From Nematopogon swammerdamellus (Eukaryota; Arthropoda; Insecta; Lepidoptera; Adelidae): a stretch of DNA of 64,000 bases. The notes below the pieces were generated by a model. It searched no databases. It worked only from the letters and a program-made list of their open reading frames with translations, and was not told the DNA's origin. How positions within the stretch are numbered: position 1 is the first letter of the stretch; the number at the start of each line of letters is the position of its first letter. Below, in pieces: positions 12,301 to 27,100 of this stretch. The stretch covers positions 25,497,566 to 25,561,565 of the forward strand of contig OX336340.1 of NCBI GenBank assembly GCA_946902875.1, in the 5' to 3' direction. The position numbers were made by a program, and so were the translations under genes.

Positions 12301-14500
12301 GCTAAAGGATCCACCTGCGATAGGAGCCACCGACCTGTCACCTTGGTACGGCCCTTTCAAAGTCGTGCAGTAGGCATAGTCTAGGTAACAGCTGTCTTTG
12401 TGGCTTGCTTGATATGGTTATCTTGATGATGGTCCGGCATTGTGCGAGTTTTTTCAGGCGGGCGGGAATCGGGATACAGCGTGGTTAGTGGTACCTATGT
12501 ATGTATATAGGAGGTGTTTTTTAGATCAGTTGTCAGAATATTTTTTTTTTTATTAAATCATGTAACTAAATCTGAAATCACTAAGTAAGTAGTCACCACC
12601 ACACCATCCATGCATGGTGTTGTGTAGGTACTTGTGTAGTGTAGGTAGAAACAAAATAAAATCAGTTCCACGTTTCATTCATTTATTATAGGTGTATTTA
12701 CTTTACGTGTTTTATACCTAGTTACTTCAAAATATTTCTAATGACTTAATAATGATTAATTTAATTGTACATATTTTATGTAGGTATTTACTTATTGTAT
12801 TGTATCTAGTAGGTACCTTTATATTATTTATATATTACTTCACAAAAAATTTAATTTGTAAGTAACTTGTACTTGAATTCTACTCGAATTGAAGTTTACA
12901 TTGCACCTTCTCTATGAGCGAGGGAGCACCTCTATGGTCAGTGTTGTCAGTATACGACATTTTCCAAATATGTTGAGTATATTTGAGATATTACAATAGT
13001 GTCTACACTTATTGTGTGAGACATAGGTAATTTGTAAGATATTCTAGATAAAATTATAAATTAATACAATAAATACAATAAATATTCATATAGCTTATTT
13101 TTCCTGGTCAGTGCTCAAACATCTAATTCTAATACAATATTACTTCCTTTCATAATATTATGTTATACATAATTACTACCTATGTAGACAGGTAGGTAGG
13201 TAAGGATAGCACCATGCGTGAGTATATTGACCAACAGAGCCACGTGCCACGTGTTAATTCTTATAGTACCTAGGTATTAATAGTTCATACCTATTTTATA
13301 ATAAAGTAACCTCTTTCAGGAAAAAATAAATTATAACAGAAATAAATTTCATGACTGTACTATTAGATCCAGTGCCCCAAATGAAACTAGGAAGCGGCGG
13401 AAGTCGGTGCCTAAAGTGAAATTAAAAGCGGGGCCTATAGAATAGAATAGAATAGAATATGCTTTATTGCTTTCCAATACAACGATTTCACAAAAGGCGG
13501 ACTTATTACCTAAGGCCAAGCGGGGCCTATGGCAGTGCCTCAAGTGATAGTGCCCCTTATGAAACCAAATCAATAAAATTATGTATATTGTATAAATATT
13601 TACCTAACTACTTACATATTGATATCTATTCATAACACTATTAACAAACAATTTAATTTTGTGGACAAATTATTTTGAAATACCTAGCTAGTAGGTAGGT
13701 ACTGAAGTTTTTATTTTCTTTACTTGTCCCAGCCATCTCATAATTTATAGTTTCACACTATTTTGATGACACTGTTTATCTATCTTGTAATATATTAAAT
13801 CAAGTTAAAGCTGACGTACCTATAGGTACCTGCAGCAAGATAATACATTTAACTCATATGTAAATTCATTATCACGAGTTCGATCGAGTAGGAATGAGTA
13901 CCTGTCGGTATCGTGCCCAGGCACGCAAGCAACCCTTTCCTTTGGGTTTCTTCATAGTCTAATATAAATTATATATAAGGCAATGGCTTTACTTATGTAT
14001 GACATTAATAAAAATTATATTTCATAAAATAACTACGTAACCTACTAAATTATTTAGTGTTGGTCTACTATGATTATGAAGAAGAAGCCTACTTACGCTA
14101 TAATTGTTTTTAAATAATCTTGTTAATGTGATAAAGTAAAATAAAACATATCTAATTACAGTTGAAAGAATAATGAGAACAGAACAAAAACAAAATTTTT
14201 TTTATAAAGTAAGTAGGCATAACAACTCAACAGCTTTTTATTTTGAACAACTACTACTTATACTATTTTGCACTGTGGTACAACAAACATAATGAATATA
14301 ATAGTGTGCGGGGCTTAGGAATTCAGAAAGACCCAATCACAAGTCACAACACACGGACGCTTTTGGACATCCCAGCTGACTTTGCCTTGCAAGTAAAGTT
14401 TCTACTTGCGCTTTTGTACTTCTTTGAAAATAAAATGCCACATGTTCAAAACATTTTTGCAAACCACGTTAAAAAGTTATCTCTTCGTTTCTGGTTTTAT
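9305..14500. other. Intergenic DNA between Scot and kermit
   Basis: Apart from the 10432-10800 repeat cluster and a motif copy at 11420-11475, AT-rich with GTAG/CTAC runs. Two TCTTTCCGTGTTTTACGG-like stretches (9388, 9526) repeat about 140 bases apart. A GAATA run near 13439-13460 followed by TGCTTTATTGC resembles a LINE tail. No gene seen. Confidence 0.6.
10432..10800 (+). repeat. GCCAAGTGCGAGTCGCACTC repeat cluster
   Basis: Two pieces (10432-10640, 10708-10800) of a repeat with GTGCGAGTCG..CTCGCGCACCGAG and GGGTTCC; related pieces at 1019-1380 (+) and 33118-33205 (-). Very common style in moth genomes. Contains a 32-bp perfect palindrome (10530-10561). Confidence 0.55.
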
Positions 14501-15172
14501 TCTTATGATTAATATAGTCTGTTCATTGAAAGGGGAGAACGGCTGCAAAACTTTCCTGTAAATTGGTGCCTCTATTATTGCGTTCGATACCGGGTCCGTC
14601 TGCCATAATTGCCATCCTTTTATTAAAGCCGACTCTCCACGTTGGCCAATCCTTGCGCCAAAGCATTTAGGCCACAGCATTGGGCGTTGTCCTAACCAAG
14701 TCAGGACAACGCCAAGGTAAAAGCCCTGTTTTTTATAAAAAAAATTAAGTGACGTCTTGCCACAATTCTCCGTTACGCCGCCGTCTACGCAAAACTTTAC
14801 GCCGTCCACCCCACTGCATTCATCAGAGAAGACATCTCAGTTACACTACACATTTTATGTTACCTGACTTCACCAATGTCTTTAACTCAGAGTATAGAAC
14901 AAGAACATTGTTCTTTACTCTGAGGTCTTTAAATAAAATAAACCTTTCGTATATGTATGTATTTCTAACCAAATACCTACACATTTTCCTATCTTACGAA
15001 ACTACGCATTGTTTGTGGTTTTGCATAATTAAATAGCGTATCCAGGCAAGCTGGCAATGGCTGCTGATACAGAGACAGCGAGAAAGGGACCTTCTAAATC
15101 GACAGCTCACAGTCATCTCTGAATGTACCTCGGTACACCCTCTTCTAGCCAACCTAACCTTACATAAGCCTA
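14501..15172 (-). other. Probable kermit 3' UTR and downstream flank
   Basis: Directly past the kermit stop. A candidate AATAAA on the minus strand lies at 14496-14501, but it is weakly supported. A 17-bp stem (one mismatch, 5-base loop) sits at 14886-14924. Confidence 0.4.
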
Positions 15173-18100
15173 CTATCCTATTCTCCCAGATCTGGCATCG
15201 GTGATCACTCCCCACAGTTCTATGATGAATTCGTCTGTGAAGCCGAACTCCTGAAGGTCGCTGGAGTCGATGGCCTCCGCTAGCTGCATGGAGTTGGTCT
15301 TCTTTTCCGACAGATCCCACATCTGGCTGGCCAGATCAGCGTCGTTGATTCCCATGAATGACTCCAGAAGGTTGTTGATCTTCTCGATGCCAACTTTAGC
15401 TTTGTCGTCATGCTGGAAAACAAAAAAATTTATCGTAAAATATATGTCCTTCTAAAGATTTCGGGGCATTGGCTTTGGTTATAAAGAAAAGAAACGTTTG
15501 TAAGCCAGCATGTCAGGCTGAATTTCTATGGGCACTGTCAGTTACTATCGCGTGGAATCATATTGTGTAAAAGTGACAATATAAATGTGGTTAATGTAAA
15601 TACTATGACATGTAGGAGGGAGGATAATTAGTTGGGTTTCAGACAATGACGTATCATGTGTTTCAGACGGTAAAAGCTGATTAGATAAAAAACCGACGGA
15701 CCATTAGAGAACTTGTAATAGTGTGGTGCCTACTTATGTAAATGCGTACATACTAGTTCCAGTATTTTTCAGTTCACCTGTGTTAGTGGAATAAAGGATG
15801 CCAACGAATGAGAAGAATTCTATAGAATTCGGCTGAACCAAAGGTGCCTCCAAATACTGAACAGAAATATAGATACTCCCAAGATGTGTATATATAAAAG
15901 TGGGTGAATTTAGGGGTATTCTGATACCATTCCTCTATTCCAGCATAGCAAAGGGAGCAATTCCGATACGGCACCGTCTCGGAGGTGATTTTGGCTCGAC
16001 GGAGCATGTGCTGTGGCTCTGTCACACAATGCCCGTCCCGGATTGAAAAAAAAAATAATTAAACTTTTCAGTGACATAGATCGTAGCAGTTTTACTGTAG
16101 GTGTCCTAGCCTAGCTTGTTTAGCTGTTAAAAAAAAGGTGCGACAAACGGACAGACAGACATACACGAGAGTGATCCTATAAGGGTTCGACTTTTTTCCT
16201 CTTTTGAGGCGCGGTACCCTAAAAAGCGGAAACTCACCTCATTTTCAATAGTGGCCTGCCCATTCGCCTTAAACCTCAAGGTTTCTTTTCCAGATCCATA
16301 GTTTTGTTTCCTGCCAGCTCTAGCGCCACTCGACTTAGGTCCAATGCTTCCGAAGCCGTTCCTAAGAGGTTCTACAAGTCTTATAATGAAGGTGGTTCCT
16401 TTTGGAATGTCTTTTAGTAGTTTGGCGACTTCGTAGTGTCTTCTGCCCACGACGTTCTGGCCGCCTAGTTTCTCGATGTGATCGCCGATCTGGTAATAAG
16501 AGATGACGACATAGACAATTATTAATCTTTCAGGCCGACTTTTGGTACCTACCACGATAAGCCTATCTTACACAAATATTTTATCATTCATGCATGATAC
16601 GCAGATTCTTCCTTTGCTCTAAAAGAGTAAAAAGGAAACTACATAAAATGTTTTGTATGAGATGCAGCTTTCACGCCTCGGTGTCATCGGTGCATCCCCG
16701 ATACGACACTGGACCGGTCTTCTGCTCGACGACCGCTTATCATGGGAGATCTTAAAAATTATGTGACAACAATGACACTGGTACAACATTTTGAAACAGA
16801 AAACACAGAACATTCAAAATATTATGAAAAATGATGTTCTCAGAAGAAATCAAAATGGATTTTCCGCAGACTCATACTCATATCATAATGGTCTCCATCC
16901 GTGCATTAGCTGTCGATGTTTTCATTCACAATATTATCGGCAATGGCGTAATGCGTAATGTATTTACCTAGGTGCGTCATGCATACCGGACCGAGGTGAA
17001 TCAATACCCCGATCAATACGTAGACATTATAACGAATCTGCATTCATCGTGAAATTGTGAAACTGTACCTATTATCCATATCAGATTGCGTCAAATGCCT
17101 TTTATTAATTATTTTTAATTTAATATCTACATACCTAGGTACCTATTTGTTATCTCTGTTTTGTTCTTTAATTATTTTTTTTGGGAACTGACACGGTTCA
17201 TGACATTACTTCACCTTGGTGAAGTAGGCGCCATGACAGTGCTTCCCTTTGGTCGTTTCTTATACTGAGGACGGAAAACACGAACTACTCATTTAGCCGT
17301 TTCGAACGATCTTTCATTCAGTGCGGTGGTACCAACCAAGTTTTACGTGGAATCCGAACCGCGGTAAACATATAGATAACGCAACAGTAAAATGTACAGA
17401 TTATAATAATTCACCTCTATGTGTGGGATCCTTGCGACAACAGATCCCTCCTTTATCCTCTTAATGAAGGCGTAGCCGGCGCCATTGTCGGTGATGGTGA
17501 GTCCTAGCGCGTCTTCCGTCTTCACAATCTCTATCTCCTTGGGCCGGCCCTTCCGGTGTGCGAAGATAAAGTCCTCCAGTCCTATCTGACCGCCTAGAAG
17601 CTTCTTCATGTCCACTTTGTGCGTGTTGAGTGTGCAGAATAGAATCTGAAAAGATTTCCAAAATGAGTCAACAATTGAATGTTTGTAATTAATGTTAATT
17701 AAGTACAAGGATTCCGCGGCCGCTGGAATGGACATCGTGCGTAGCAAAGCTTCAATTATTTAAAATACGAGAGACAAATTAGAAAGTACCATGTTTTATA
17801 GTTCAAGAGTTTCCATGTCACATTTCTGGTAATTTCCCGACTTCTTGCTTGGGAGATGCATTGATTGAAAGGAAACCAATCTCTTAGGTAGGTAGGTACC
17901 TCCTAATTTTGAATTTCTGTTGGTTTTTATCACAGAAAGTACTAAGTACTTAAGATTGTTAAGCATAACTTGATCGAAGGGAAGCACTGACATGGCACCT
18001 AGTTCACCCGGTGTTATGGGCTGACATCACGGATGTTGTAGGTGATGTAGCCAACCGTGTCAGTTTCCATAAAAAAATATGTTTTTTTTTATTTGTTTCA

Positions 18101-21100
18101 GACAGAATGGAATACCTAATGAAATGACAATTAATGTTAGGCAAACTTGTTTATTTTACAGACAGAGTACCTACGATTATATCCTAAATAAAAAATAAGT
18201 GACTGCTAAAATGTAAAGAACATTATATTTATGTTAAATTAATGGATTTAACAACAAATATATTATAGGTGTGTATTTACTAATAATGTTTCGCAGACAA
18301 GCAAAAAACGTTCTAATAAAATTACGTCTACGTCAAGTTCACTGCACTCTATTAATTTAGTAAAAAGAAACCTCTGGAAATCGACCTATTGAGCAGCGGC
18401 AAAAAATAACAAAAGTGTAACAGCCGACAGCCTTGCAAGATAGCGTGGAAAAAGGTCGTTTGTTTTGTTACAAACAAATTAATGACAGGCGAAGTGTAGC
18501 TGTATCTATAATATAGTGTTTTGTTAATAGAAGGAAACCTAATAATATGTAGATACCTACATAATTCATTTTCTACAGACACGTCGTGCTGTTCAATATA
18601 AATAATTTACTGATAATAATAAGTTAGGTAATTGCGGCACGGTTGATTAAGAAATAACAGACTGCCAATATATTTTCGGTGGTGATTTAGAACCAAATAA
18701 AACACTTTGCATACCTAGAGTTATTTTTGACCTCCATAGAAAAGTAATTGGTTTTATTATAATTATAAGTCAGTAGGAACAGTCCATTCTACAAAATGTA
18801 CAAAAAATTATATTAGCGGGATAATTTTATCCACATATGGCAGCCCCGTAACTGTCTCTTTGATTTCCTTAAAACTCGTGCTTAAAACGCAGTGGTTATA
18901 TTCTCTTTGATTTACTTCCTCTTTGCTGATTTTGAAACAAAGACATTAAACAATCTCTTTGTTTTGAAACAAACATTTTTGAAAGAAGATTAGGAGAAGA
19001 CATTTTAGGAAAAATATTTCGGAGAAATAGGTATTTTTTGTGAACGTTTTCTAATTCAGTTTTCCTTATCAATCACGCTAATAATGATCTAGCTAGCTAT
19101 ACCTACGTTACATTTACAAGCTGTGGTCGCTGATCCGCTCGCGTGATTGAAGCTATATATTGAAGTCACCAAGACGTATCGTTGTATGTAGCCTGTTTTA
19201 TCGGTACTATAAATAGGTACTATAAGTAGGTACTATGGGCGCTCAAACGTAATTCAGCGCAAATGAATAATGGCGTTATGGTAGGTATATAGTAAGATAG
19301 CCTATATATATTACCCGAGTTATAAGCCCTATATTTTTCTGAAAGCTCCATTCGAATTGGTTCAGTTATTTTACCTGATGCGTACACAAACACACGCAAA
19401 CATAGAAACACTCGACAACATTTTAAAAAATTATCTCAATACTCCATGGGAGTGCTCGGAGGAGCTGTTTAATGCGATCCCGGCTTCCCCTTTCCACCTT
19501 CGCACCACGCGCACTGGGCAGGGATTGCATCCCTATACGCTGGACTTACCGCGGATGCGTAGGTTAGGTACCAATCGATTCTGCAGATCATTCCCCTACA
19601 GAACCGGTAAACTCTGGAACGCTCTCCCTGCCCATATAGTATTTTCCCCCAAGTACAGTCTCGTGTCCTTCAAGAGGGGCGTGAATGGGCACCTGTCAGG
19701 CCGGCATGGCATTCGCAACCCCCGCATACGACCGAATGTCCATGGGCGTCGTTAGACACCGTATTGGTGGCTCGGCGCCATATGTCGAGCTGTCAATAAA
19801 AAAAAAAAAATCTCAATGCATTCTATTACTTAGGTACCCTTTATCGCCAGTACGCTAACTTTACAATTTTTATTATTTGTATTGATACGTATTGAAATAA
19901 TAGATACAAGTGTGGATAGTTTTGCCTGACTGTTCCACTTTCGACACATTCGCTTTTGTTATATTGATTTTAAACTCTTACTTTTCATTTGACTGGAAAA
20001 TTACTACATACCTATGTACCTAGGTAGTACACAGTACACAGTGAAATAAAAATTACCAGGAAGCGCTATGGCGTATCTCATCTGTTGTATGATGCTATAC
20101 TATTAGTAGGCCCTATTTCCTCCAAGAGTTGGCCACACAACGCAAGACTTTGAGACCCGCAAACTAAACGGGGAGAATATCACTCACCTTGTACGTACCT
20201 ACATAAATTATGAAGTGCTGGATCTCGGTATTAGTAATTATGTAACCCTCGCCACAGCCACCCATGATGGTTTACATGAAGAAAAAAAAAGAACTATCGC
20301 ACTAATCCCTTTTGCGTTCGCGTCGTTTGCGTCTGGCTGGACATCTTATTCTAGCATGATTCTAGCATATTTTACGTGTGTCAATGTAAAATTTTAGCTT
20401 ATATCTACAGAGGTAAATGTATGACGAGGGCTCGTCCATAGGTTGTATCAACATGGTTGTATCTATAATGTTCTTGGGTTGTGAAAACGACGCGTCCCAT
20501 CCCGACTCGATGCGGCGTTGACCAAATCGACACGGGACCGTCTAAAACTGTTCAGGTGGACTGTATTTATGTAGGTGTCGGTGGAAAGGTGAACGAAAAC
20601 TCGAAATATTATCAGCAAAAGGCACAGTCTCTCCTTCACGCCGTTGCTCGTGCTCACACTCGCCCACACAGCCAGCAGAGCTCTCTCAGTGTTCGACGCG
20701 CTTGTGAAAATTGCAATGCCGGTTTGACCGTTACGGGACCTCTATTTATACTGCTGCTGGCTGAATGGAGCGAGTGGTGACGCTGTTCCAAGAAGCAACG
20801 GCTGGAAAGAAGTGAGCCATTGTATTCAGTAACGTATTCTAACGGTCTTCAACGGATTTTAACGGATAATTTTATTTGTCGATCGTTCCGTCGGTAACAT
20901 CCTCCCCCCAGTCGTCGAATCAGGTTCCTCGACGACTCTTTCTACTGGAAGACGGACGATCTTCTTCGAAGGTCTGCGTAGCATGCCGCCTGTTGTACGC
21001 ACGTCCACGACGCGCACGCGCCCGTCTCCACCTGGGTGTACTCGCTCCACGACGCCGCGCGGCCAAACGTTGCGCGGCAGATTCGCATCCACAATGATGA

Positions 21101-24100
21101 CGAGGTCCCCAGGTTGCAGGTCAGGACGGCCATCTCCCACATGCGGACGGGGTAGAAGCGTCGGCAGGTATTCGCGCACCCAGCGCGTCCAGAAGATGTC
21201 GGCAAGTCGCTGAGTGGCGCGCCACTCCCGACGGCGCACCAAGTCTCGATCATCAAACGTGCCAGGAGTAGGCACACCCGAAGCGCTGCCCAGCAGGAAG
21301 TGGTTGGGTGTGAGTGCCTCAGGATCCTCCGGGTCCACTGAAACGTGTGTGAGCGGCCGAGCGTTTACAGTGTGCTCAACCTCACAGAGCAGGGTGACGA
21401 GGACCTCCTCCCGCGGGGCTCGTTCGTGTAGAGTGACGCGGAGAGCGGTCTTCACTGACCGCACCAGGCGTTCCCAGCATCCCCCCATGTGCGGCGCGCT
21501 CGGCGGCATAAACTTCCACTCGACGCCTCGGTTGAGAGAGAAGGTCTTGATAGCTTCCACGTCGACTTCATCCCAAGCACGGCGCAGTTCGGCGTCGGCA
21601 CCACGAAAGTTAGTGCCGTTGTCGGAGTAGATGATCGCTGGAGAGCCCCTGCGCGCCATTAGACGGCGCAGAGCGCAAATGGCTGAGTCAGTGGTCAAGC
21701 TGTTCACCAACTCGAGGTGTACCGCGCGCGTCACGAGACACGTAAACAGCGCGCAGTACCTCTTCTCCCGGCGCCTTCCGACGGCCACGTCCATCGGGCC
21801 CCAGTAGTCCACTCCACAGTGGGTGAACGGGCGGTGGTGATGACTTAGGCGAGCGAGCGGCAAGTCGCCCGCCGGAGGCAGTTGAGTGGTTGCCCGGCGC
21901 AAGCGGCAGAGCTGGCAGTTGTGCGCGACGGCCCGGACAGTGGGTCGCAGCAGCACAATCCAGTATTTGGTACGAAGCATATTCACCACAGTTTCTGGGT
22001 TCGCGTGGTGAGCCTGGACGTGATAGTGATGCACCAGAAGTCGAGTGTATCGATGTTTTCCATCCAATATAACGGGCTCATTAGTTGCAGTTGTAACGTC
22101 AGGTGCGCGCCCCGCTCGTCCCCGCAGGCGAATGATTCCGGCCGAATCGATGACTGGCTCGAGGCGGGCTAGCCGACTGCTGCGTTCCACGTGTCTGCCC
22201 GCTTGTAGGCATGCAAGTTCAGCTGCGTAGGAGTCTTCTTGTGCTCGTCTTATCCATAGATTTTCGGCATTCTGGTAGTGTCGCTGGTCGAGTCCGCCCT
22301 GATGTTTACGTTTCAATTTTTCCACGAAGAGGAGTACGTAGGCAGTTGTTCTAATCAGTCGTAACCATGATGAAAATCTTCCAACGTCGGGTAGGTCGGG
22401 ACTCGGTCGCGCGGCCGTGTCAAATACAATGGTAGTATATTCTTTTCTTAATTCATTCATTGAACTCTCGGGTGACGCAATCTTCGTACTAGGCCAGTGC
22501 GTGTGACCTTCCCGTAGGAATGCAGGGCCTTGAAACCATCTGTGTTCACTAGTCAGCTGCTCCATATCACGCGTTGCGTCATCGGCTACGTTATACTGTG
22601 TAGGTACCCAACGCCATTCCTTTGTTTTGGTCAATTCATCAATTTCGCTTAATCTATGCGAAACGTACGCTTTGTACATGCGGGCATCACTGTTGATCCA
22701 GGATAACACAGTTTTCGAATCAGTCCAGAAGTATCTCTTTGTTATCTTCATGCGATGTTCCTGTTGTATTGTGTGAGCGAGACGGCTGCCCAATACCGCT
22801 GCTTGCAGTTCTAAGCGGGGAATAGAAGTGGGGCGCAGCGGCGTAACTCTGGACTTGCTAGCTAGAGCTACTAGCGCTGTAATCACCGATCCATCTTGTC
22901 GCTCGATACGTAAGTAACTTGCTGCGGCGTACGCGGCTTCGCTCGCGTCAACAAACGTGTGTAAGTGTAATGACGTCTCTTCGTTGATGATACCGTAATA
23001 TCTTGGTACTCTGCAGTTCCATGACAGACGCAATTTTTTTATCCAATTCTGCCATTTCGTCGCTTCACGTCCGGCGAGCTTTTCATCCCATGCGATGCCA
23101 GTCCTCCACACCTCTTGTAGCAATATTTTTCCTTGCACGACGATGGGTGCGAGCAGTCCGAGCGGGTCAAATACGGACATCACAACACTCAACATTTCTC
23201 TTTTCGTAGGTATTCTGCTGCCATCTGCTATATCTGCCGGCACACGGGCCATAGTGAGGTTGAAGCCCAAGGTGTCGTCGCGAGGATCCCACCGCAGTCC
23301 CAGGGTCTTCTCTTGTGCTCTCTGAAGGTCGAGGTTACGATCGCTGCATGTCACCTGTGACTGTGACTCGTCGACTGCATCAAGAACATTTTTACTGTTT
23401 GATGCCCACGCCGTCAACTGAAAGCCTCCGCTGGCGTGGATCTTCGCTACTTGTTTAGCTATCCTCGTGGTAGTTTCTTCATCTTCGTAACTTCCCAAGT
23501 AGTCGTCCATGTAGTGGTTCTCTTTTATTGCCCGGACTGCTTCCGGGTAAGTCATGACGAACTCTTCGGCGTTGAGGTTTTTCACAAAATTCGCTGTGGT
23601 AGGTGAGGACGCCGCTCCAAATATAACTGACGCCATTTCGTACTCCACAGGTGGTGAATGACGCTCCCAACCACGCCAAAGAAAACGTTGTGCTGTTCTG
23701 TCTTCTTTTCTCATTATAATTCTGAGAAACATCTCCTTTATATCTGCAGATACTGCGTATCTTCCTTCTCGAAATCTGAAGATGACTCCCGTTAGCGATT
23801 GCAAAAGGTCTGGTCCTGTTAACAGCTTGTCGTTTAGTGACGTACTCTGGACTGTAGCAGCGGCGTCAAACACAATCCGTATTCTTCCCGGTTTATTGGG
23901 GTTGGTCACGGCAAAATGTGGTAGGTACCATTTCTTCGGGGAGTCCGACGGCGGACAAGGCACTGCATAGCCTTTTTCTATGAGTGAATTCATTTGTGAC
24001 ACGTATGCTTCTCCAAATTGTTTGTCTTTGTCCATCTTATTCTCAATGGTGCGAAGTCTCTTTAAAGTACTTTTATAACTGGGTGGCATCTCCACTTGAT

Positions 24101-27100
24101 CCTCTTTCCACAAAAGTCCGGTCTCCCAACGTTGTTCAATTCGTCGGCAGGTTGATTGAAGTATCTCTATTGCTCGTGCATCTTGCGGCCTCTTTCTTTC
24201 CTTCGCGACTATACCAATGTTCTCCAGACGGAAATAATTCTCTATCATTTCGCCGAGCGCCTCTTCCGTTTGTATGTGTCCCACGAAGTTTACTCGAGCA
24301 GCTGATACGGAGGAAGTACAGCCATGCACCACCCATCCAAGCGGTGTCAATGACGCTACAGGTAGATCTTTCTTTTCAACTCGTGTCTTCTCGGATAGCA
24401 GAAGAAACCAATTGTCCTGTCCGATGAGAATGCCTACCTCAGAGTCCTCGTAGCTTTCAATCGGTATGTCAAGTAGGTACGGGTGATCGCTTTGTTTGAA
24501 TGACTGTGTTGTCATCGGTAATTTATCTACCGTTCTCACGTTGTTCAGCTCGAACCTTTTGCCCGATGACCCAGAAATTGATATATTTACTCGTCTGGAT
24601 TTGGAGTACGTACAGGTTGATGTTATTCCTGCAAGTATGAGCGGGTCTCGTGGTCCTGGAGCACCAATTTTATCTGCCAATTTATTTTTCATAAGTGTTA
24701 TGGTACTTCCATCATCTAGCATAGCAAATGTTCGTTCGCTCCCATTATCTCCGTGAACCGTTACTGGTAGTATTTTCAACAATGCCCTTTTGTTTGTTCC
24801 CGCGCATGTTTTCATAACGTCTCCCGAGTGCGTCACCGGCTGTGCGACGGCCGCGTTGGAGGTCGTTTCAAGTGCCGCCGCCGGCTCGACTCTTGTTGCC
24901 GAGGTCTGTGATTCACGGTCAGTATTGTTTTGATGCAATAAAGAATGGTGTTTATACAAACAGCCGTTAACGCCGCAGACATTTCGGCGTTTACAGTTAA
25001 TTTTCGCGTGATTTCGGTTCAGGCACCTGAAGCATCGCTTTTCTTGTTTCACGAATTTCCATCTCTCATCTGTGTCGATAGTAGAAAAGAGTTCACATTT
25101 ATATAAAGCGTGATTTCCTTTACGACAATATGTGCATTCCATAGATCTTGTAGAGTCGGCAGCGGCAGCGTGAACTCCACTGTATTTTCCTGTGTTGCGT
25201 GTGTTCGCCTGACTCGTAGTACTGGCTGATTTCGAGTTTATGGCGCTAAGTTGTAATGTATCCAGGCACCAATATTGTTGAAGCCGGTCGCTTTCAAGGT
25301 TGAGAAATTCACAAATTTTGACGATTTCCGGTACAGGTGACTTCTCACGGGCTGTTGCGTATTCAATCCATCCTCTTTGAAGTGGTGCCATCTTCGCTTT
25401 AATACTTTGAGCCAACATAGGGTTTCGCAAGTATTCTTCTCGTCCTAGTGCCTGTAGTGCAGCTACTGTTGCTTGAATGCTGCACGCGAAGGTGTGAACA
25501 CTTGCAGAGGCGGCGTCCGTGATTCGTGGCAAATCTCTTAATATACGTAATTCTCCGGCTACGATGTCGTCGGGACGCCCGAATTTCCTTTCGAGAGTCT
25601 TCATTACTTCTGAAGGGTTCACAGCTGCGATGAGGAGCGATGCTGTGGCTTTCTTTGCTTCTCCCTGGAGGCTGCGCCGTAACCGAGAAGTGTTCTCCGA
25701 ATCTGTTAACTTCTGGCAAGTCTCATTGTAGGCTGCTTTGAAGGACAGCCATTCCGAAGCATTTCCTGAGAATGTGGGGAGTTCCAGTAGTCGACGATCG
25801 TAGGGCGGCGCTTGTCTTAGGTTAGCTATCTCCTTGGTCAGTAGCTGAATATCGCTTATCTGTGCCGGCTCCCCCCGCTGCATAGATGGTGGTTCTTGAC
25901 GCGCTGGCTTCTCTGACGGCTGTGCAGAGTCTGTTGCGCCTGGCGGTGTAACGACAACCGGTGCGGATAACCCGTGATGCTCATGCTCCTCCGGCGACTG
26001 TCCGGCGGCGGGTGCATCTAACTGCTTGATATCGGCACGAACGTCGTCGTCCTTATTTTCCTTATTTAACCACTCTTCAACTCTGCGGACGGATGGGTCA
26101 CGGCATGACGACCTCGAAGGCGCCCAACTTTCATCTTGCTCCTCATCATCGATTGCTGCCAATTCTACTTCGAGAGTCTTTCTCACGATCTCCTTCTCTA
26201 TCTCAGCTAGTCGCTTCGCTGCGGCTAGCTCTGCTTCCTTTCTCCTTCTTGCCATACTGGCAGTGGTCCGTACTGACTTAACGGATCTGGGTGGTACCTG
26301 GCTCGTTGGTACCTCTTGCGTGTGCGTGTGCGGCGTTATGGAGGCTGGTGAACTCGTCAGCTGCGAGGAATCCTCTCCGGTGGTCTGACCGGAGTCTAGC
26401 GGCGTATCTGAGCTCTGGTCTCCATTCGTCACGGCACCTGATCGGGTGTTGACCATCTTCAATCGAACTTGACACTAAGATGCGATACGCTCCCGCGCGT
26501 GCGTATTTACTCCTTTGCGGGCGGGGAGTGGCCTTGAACCGGACGCGGCGGCCTCGCGGTATTGCGTGGTGCGATATCGGTTGCTAGGCGCTTCACTCAC
26601 ACTCAGTCTGCGTAACACATCGACAGTCACTCACTTGTATCACAAGATAGTCACTCACTCAGTCACTCACTTGATTGCAATCTCGTAGTCTGGAAAAGTC
26701 TATCGCACAATAAGTTCGAAGTTTTCACTATTTACAGTTTATTTCACTTTTCTTGCTGTAGATCCGGCTCGATTGGACCAATGAAAACGACGCGTCCCAT
26801 CCCGACTCGATGCGGCGTTGACCAAATCGACACGGGACCGTCTAAAACTGTTCAGGTGGACTGTATTTATGTAGGTGTCGGTGGAAAGGTGAACGAAAAC
26901 TCGAAATATTATCAGCAAAAGGCACAGTCTCTCCTTCACGCCGTTGCTCGTGCTCACACTCGCCCACACAGCCAGCAGAGCTCTCTCAGTGTTCGACGCG
27001 CTTGTGAAAATTGCAATGCCGGTTTGACCGTTACGGGACCTCTATTTATACTGCTGCTGGCTGAATGGAGCGAGTGGTGACGCTGTTCCAAGAAGCAACG

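Noticed and set aside
14477..14809. 110-codon minus-strand frame
   Set aside because: No family recognised and it looks like decayed repeat; not supported as a gene.
23984..24427. 147-codon plus-strand frame within the BEL element
   Set aside because: Antisense shadow of the gag-pol frame; the other plus-strand frames at 20876-26388 are the same.
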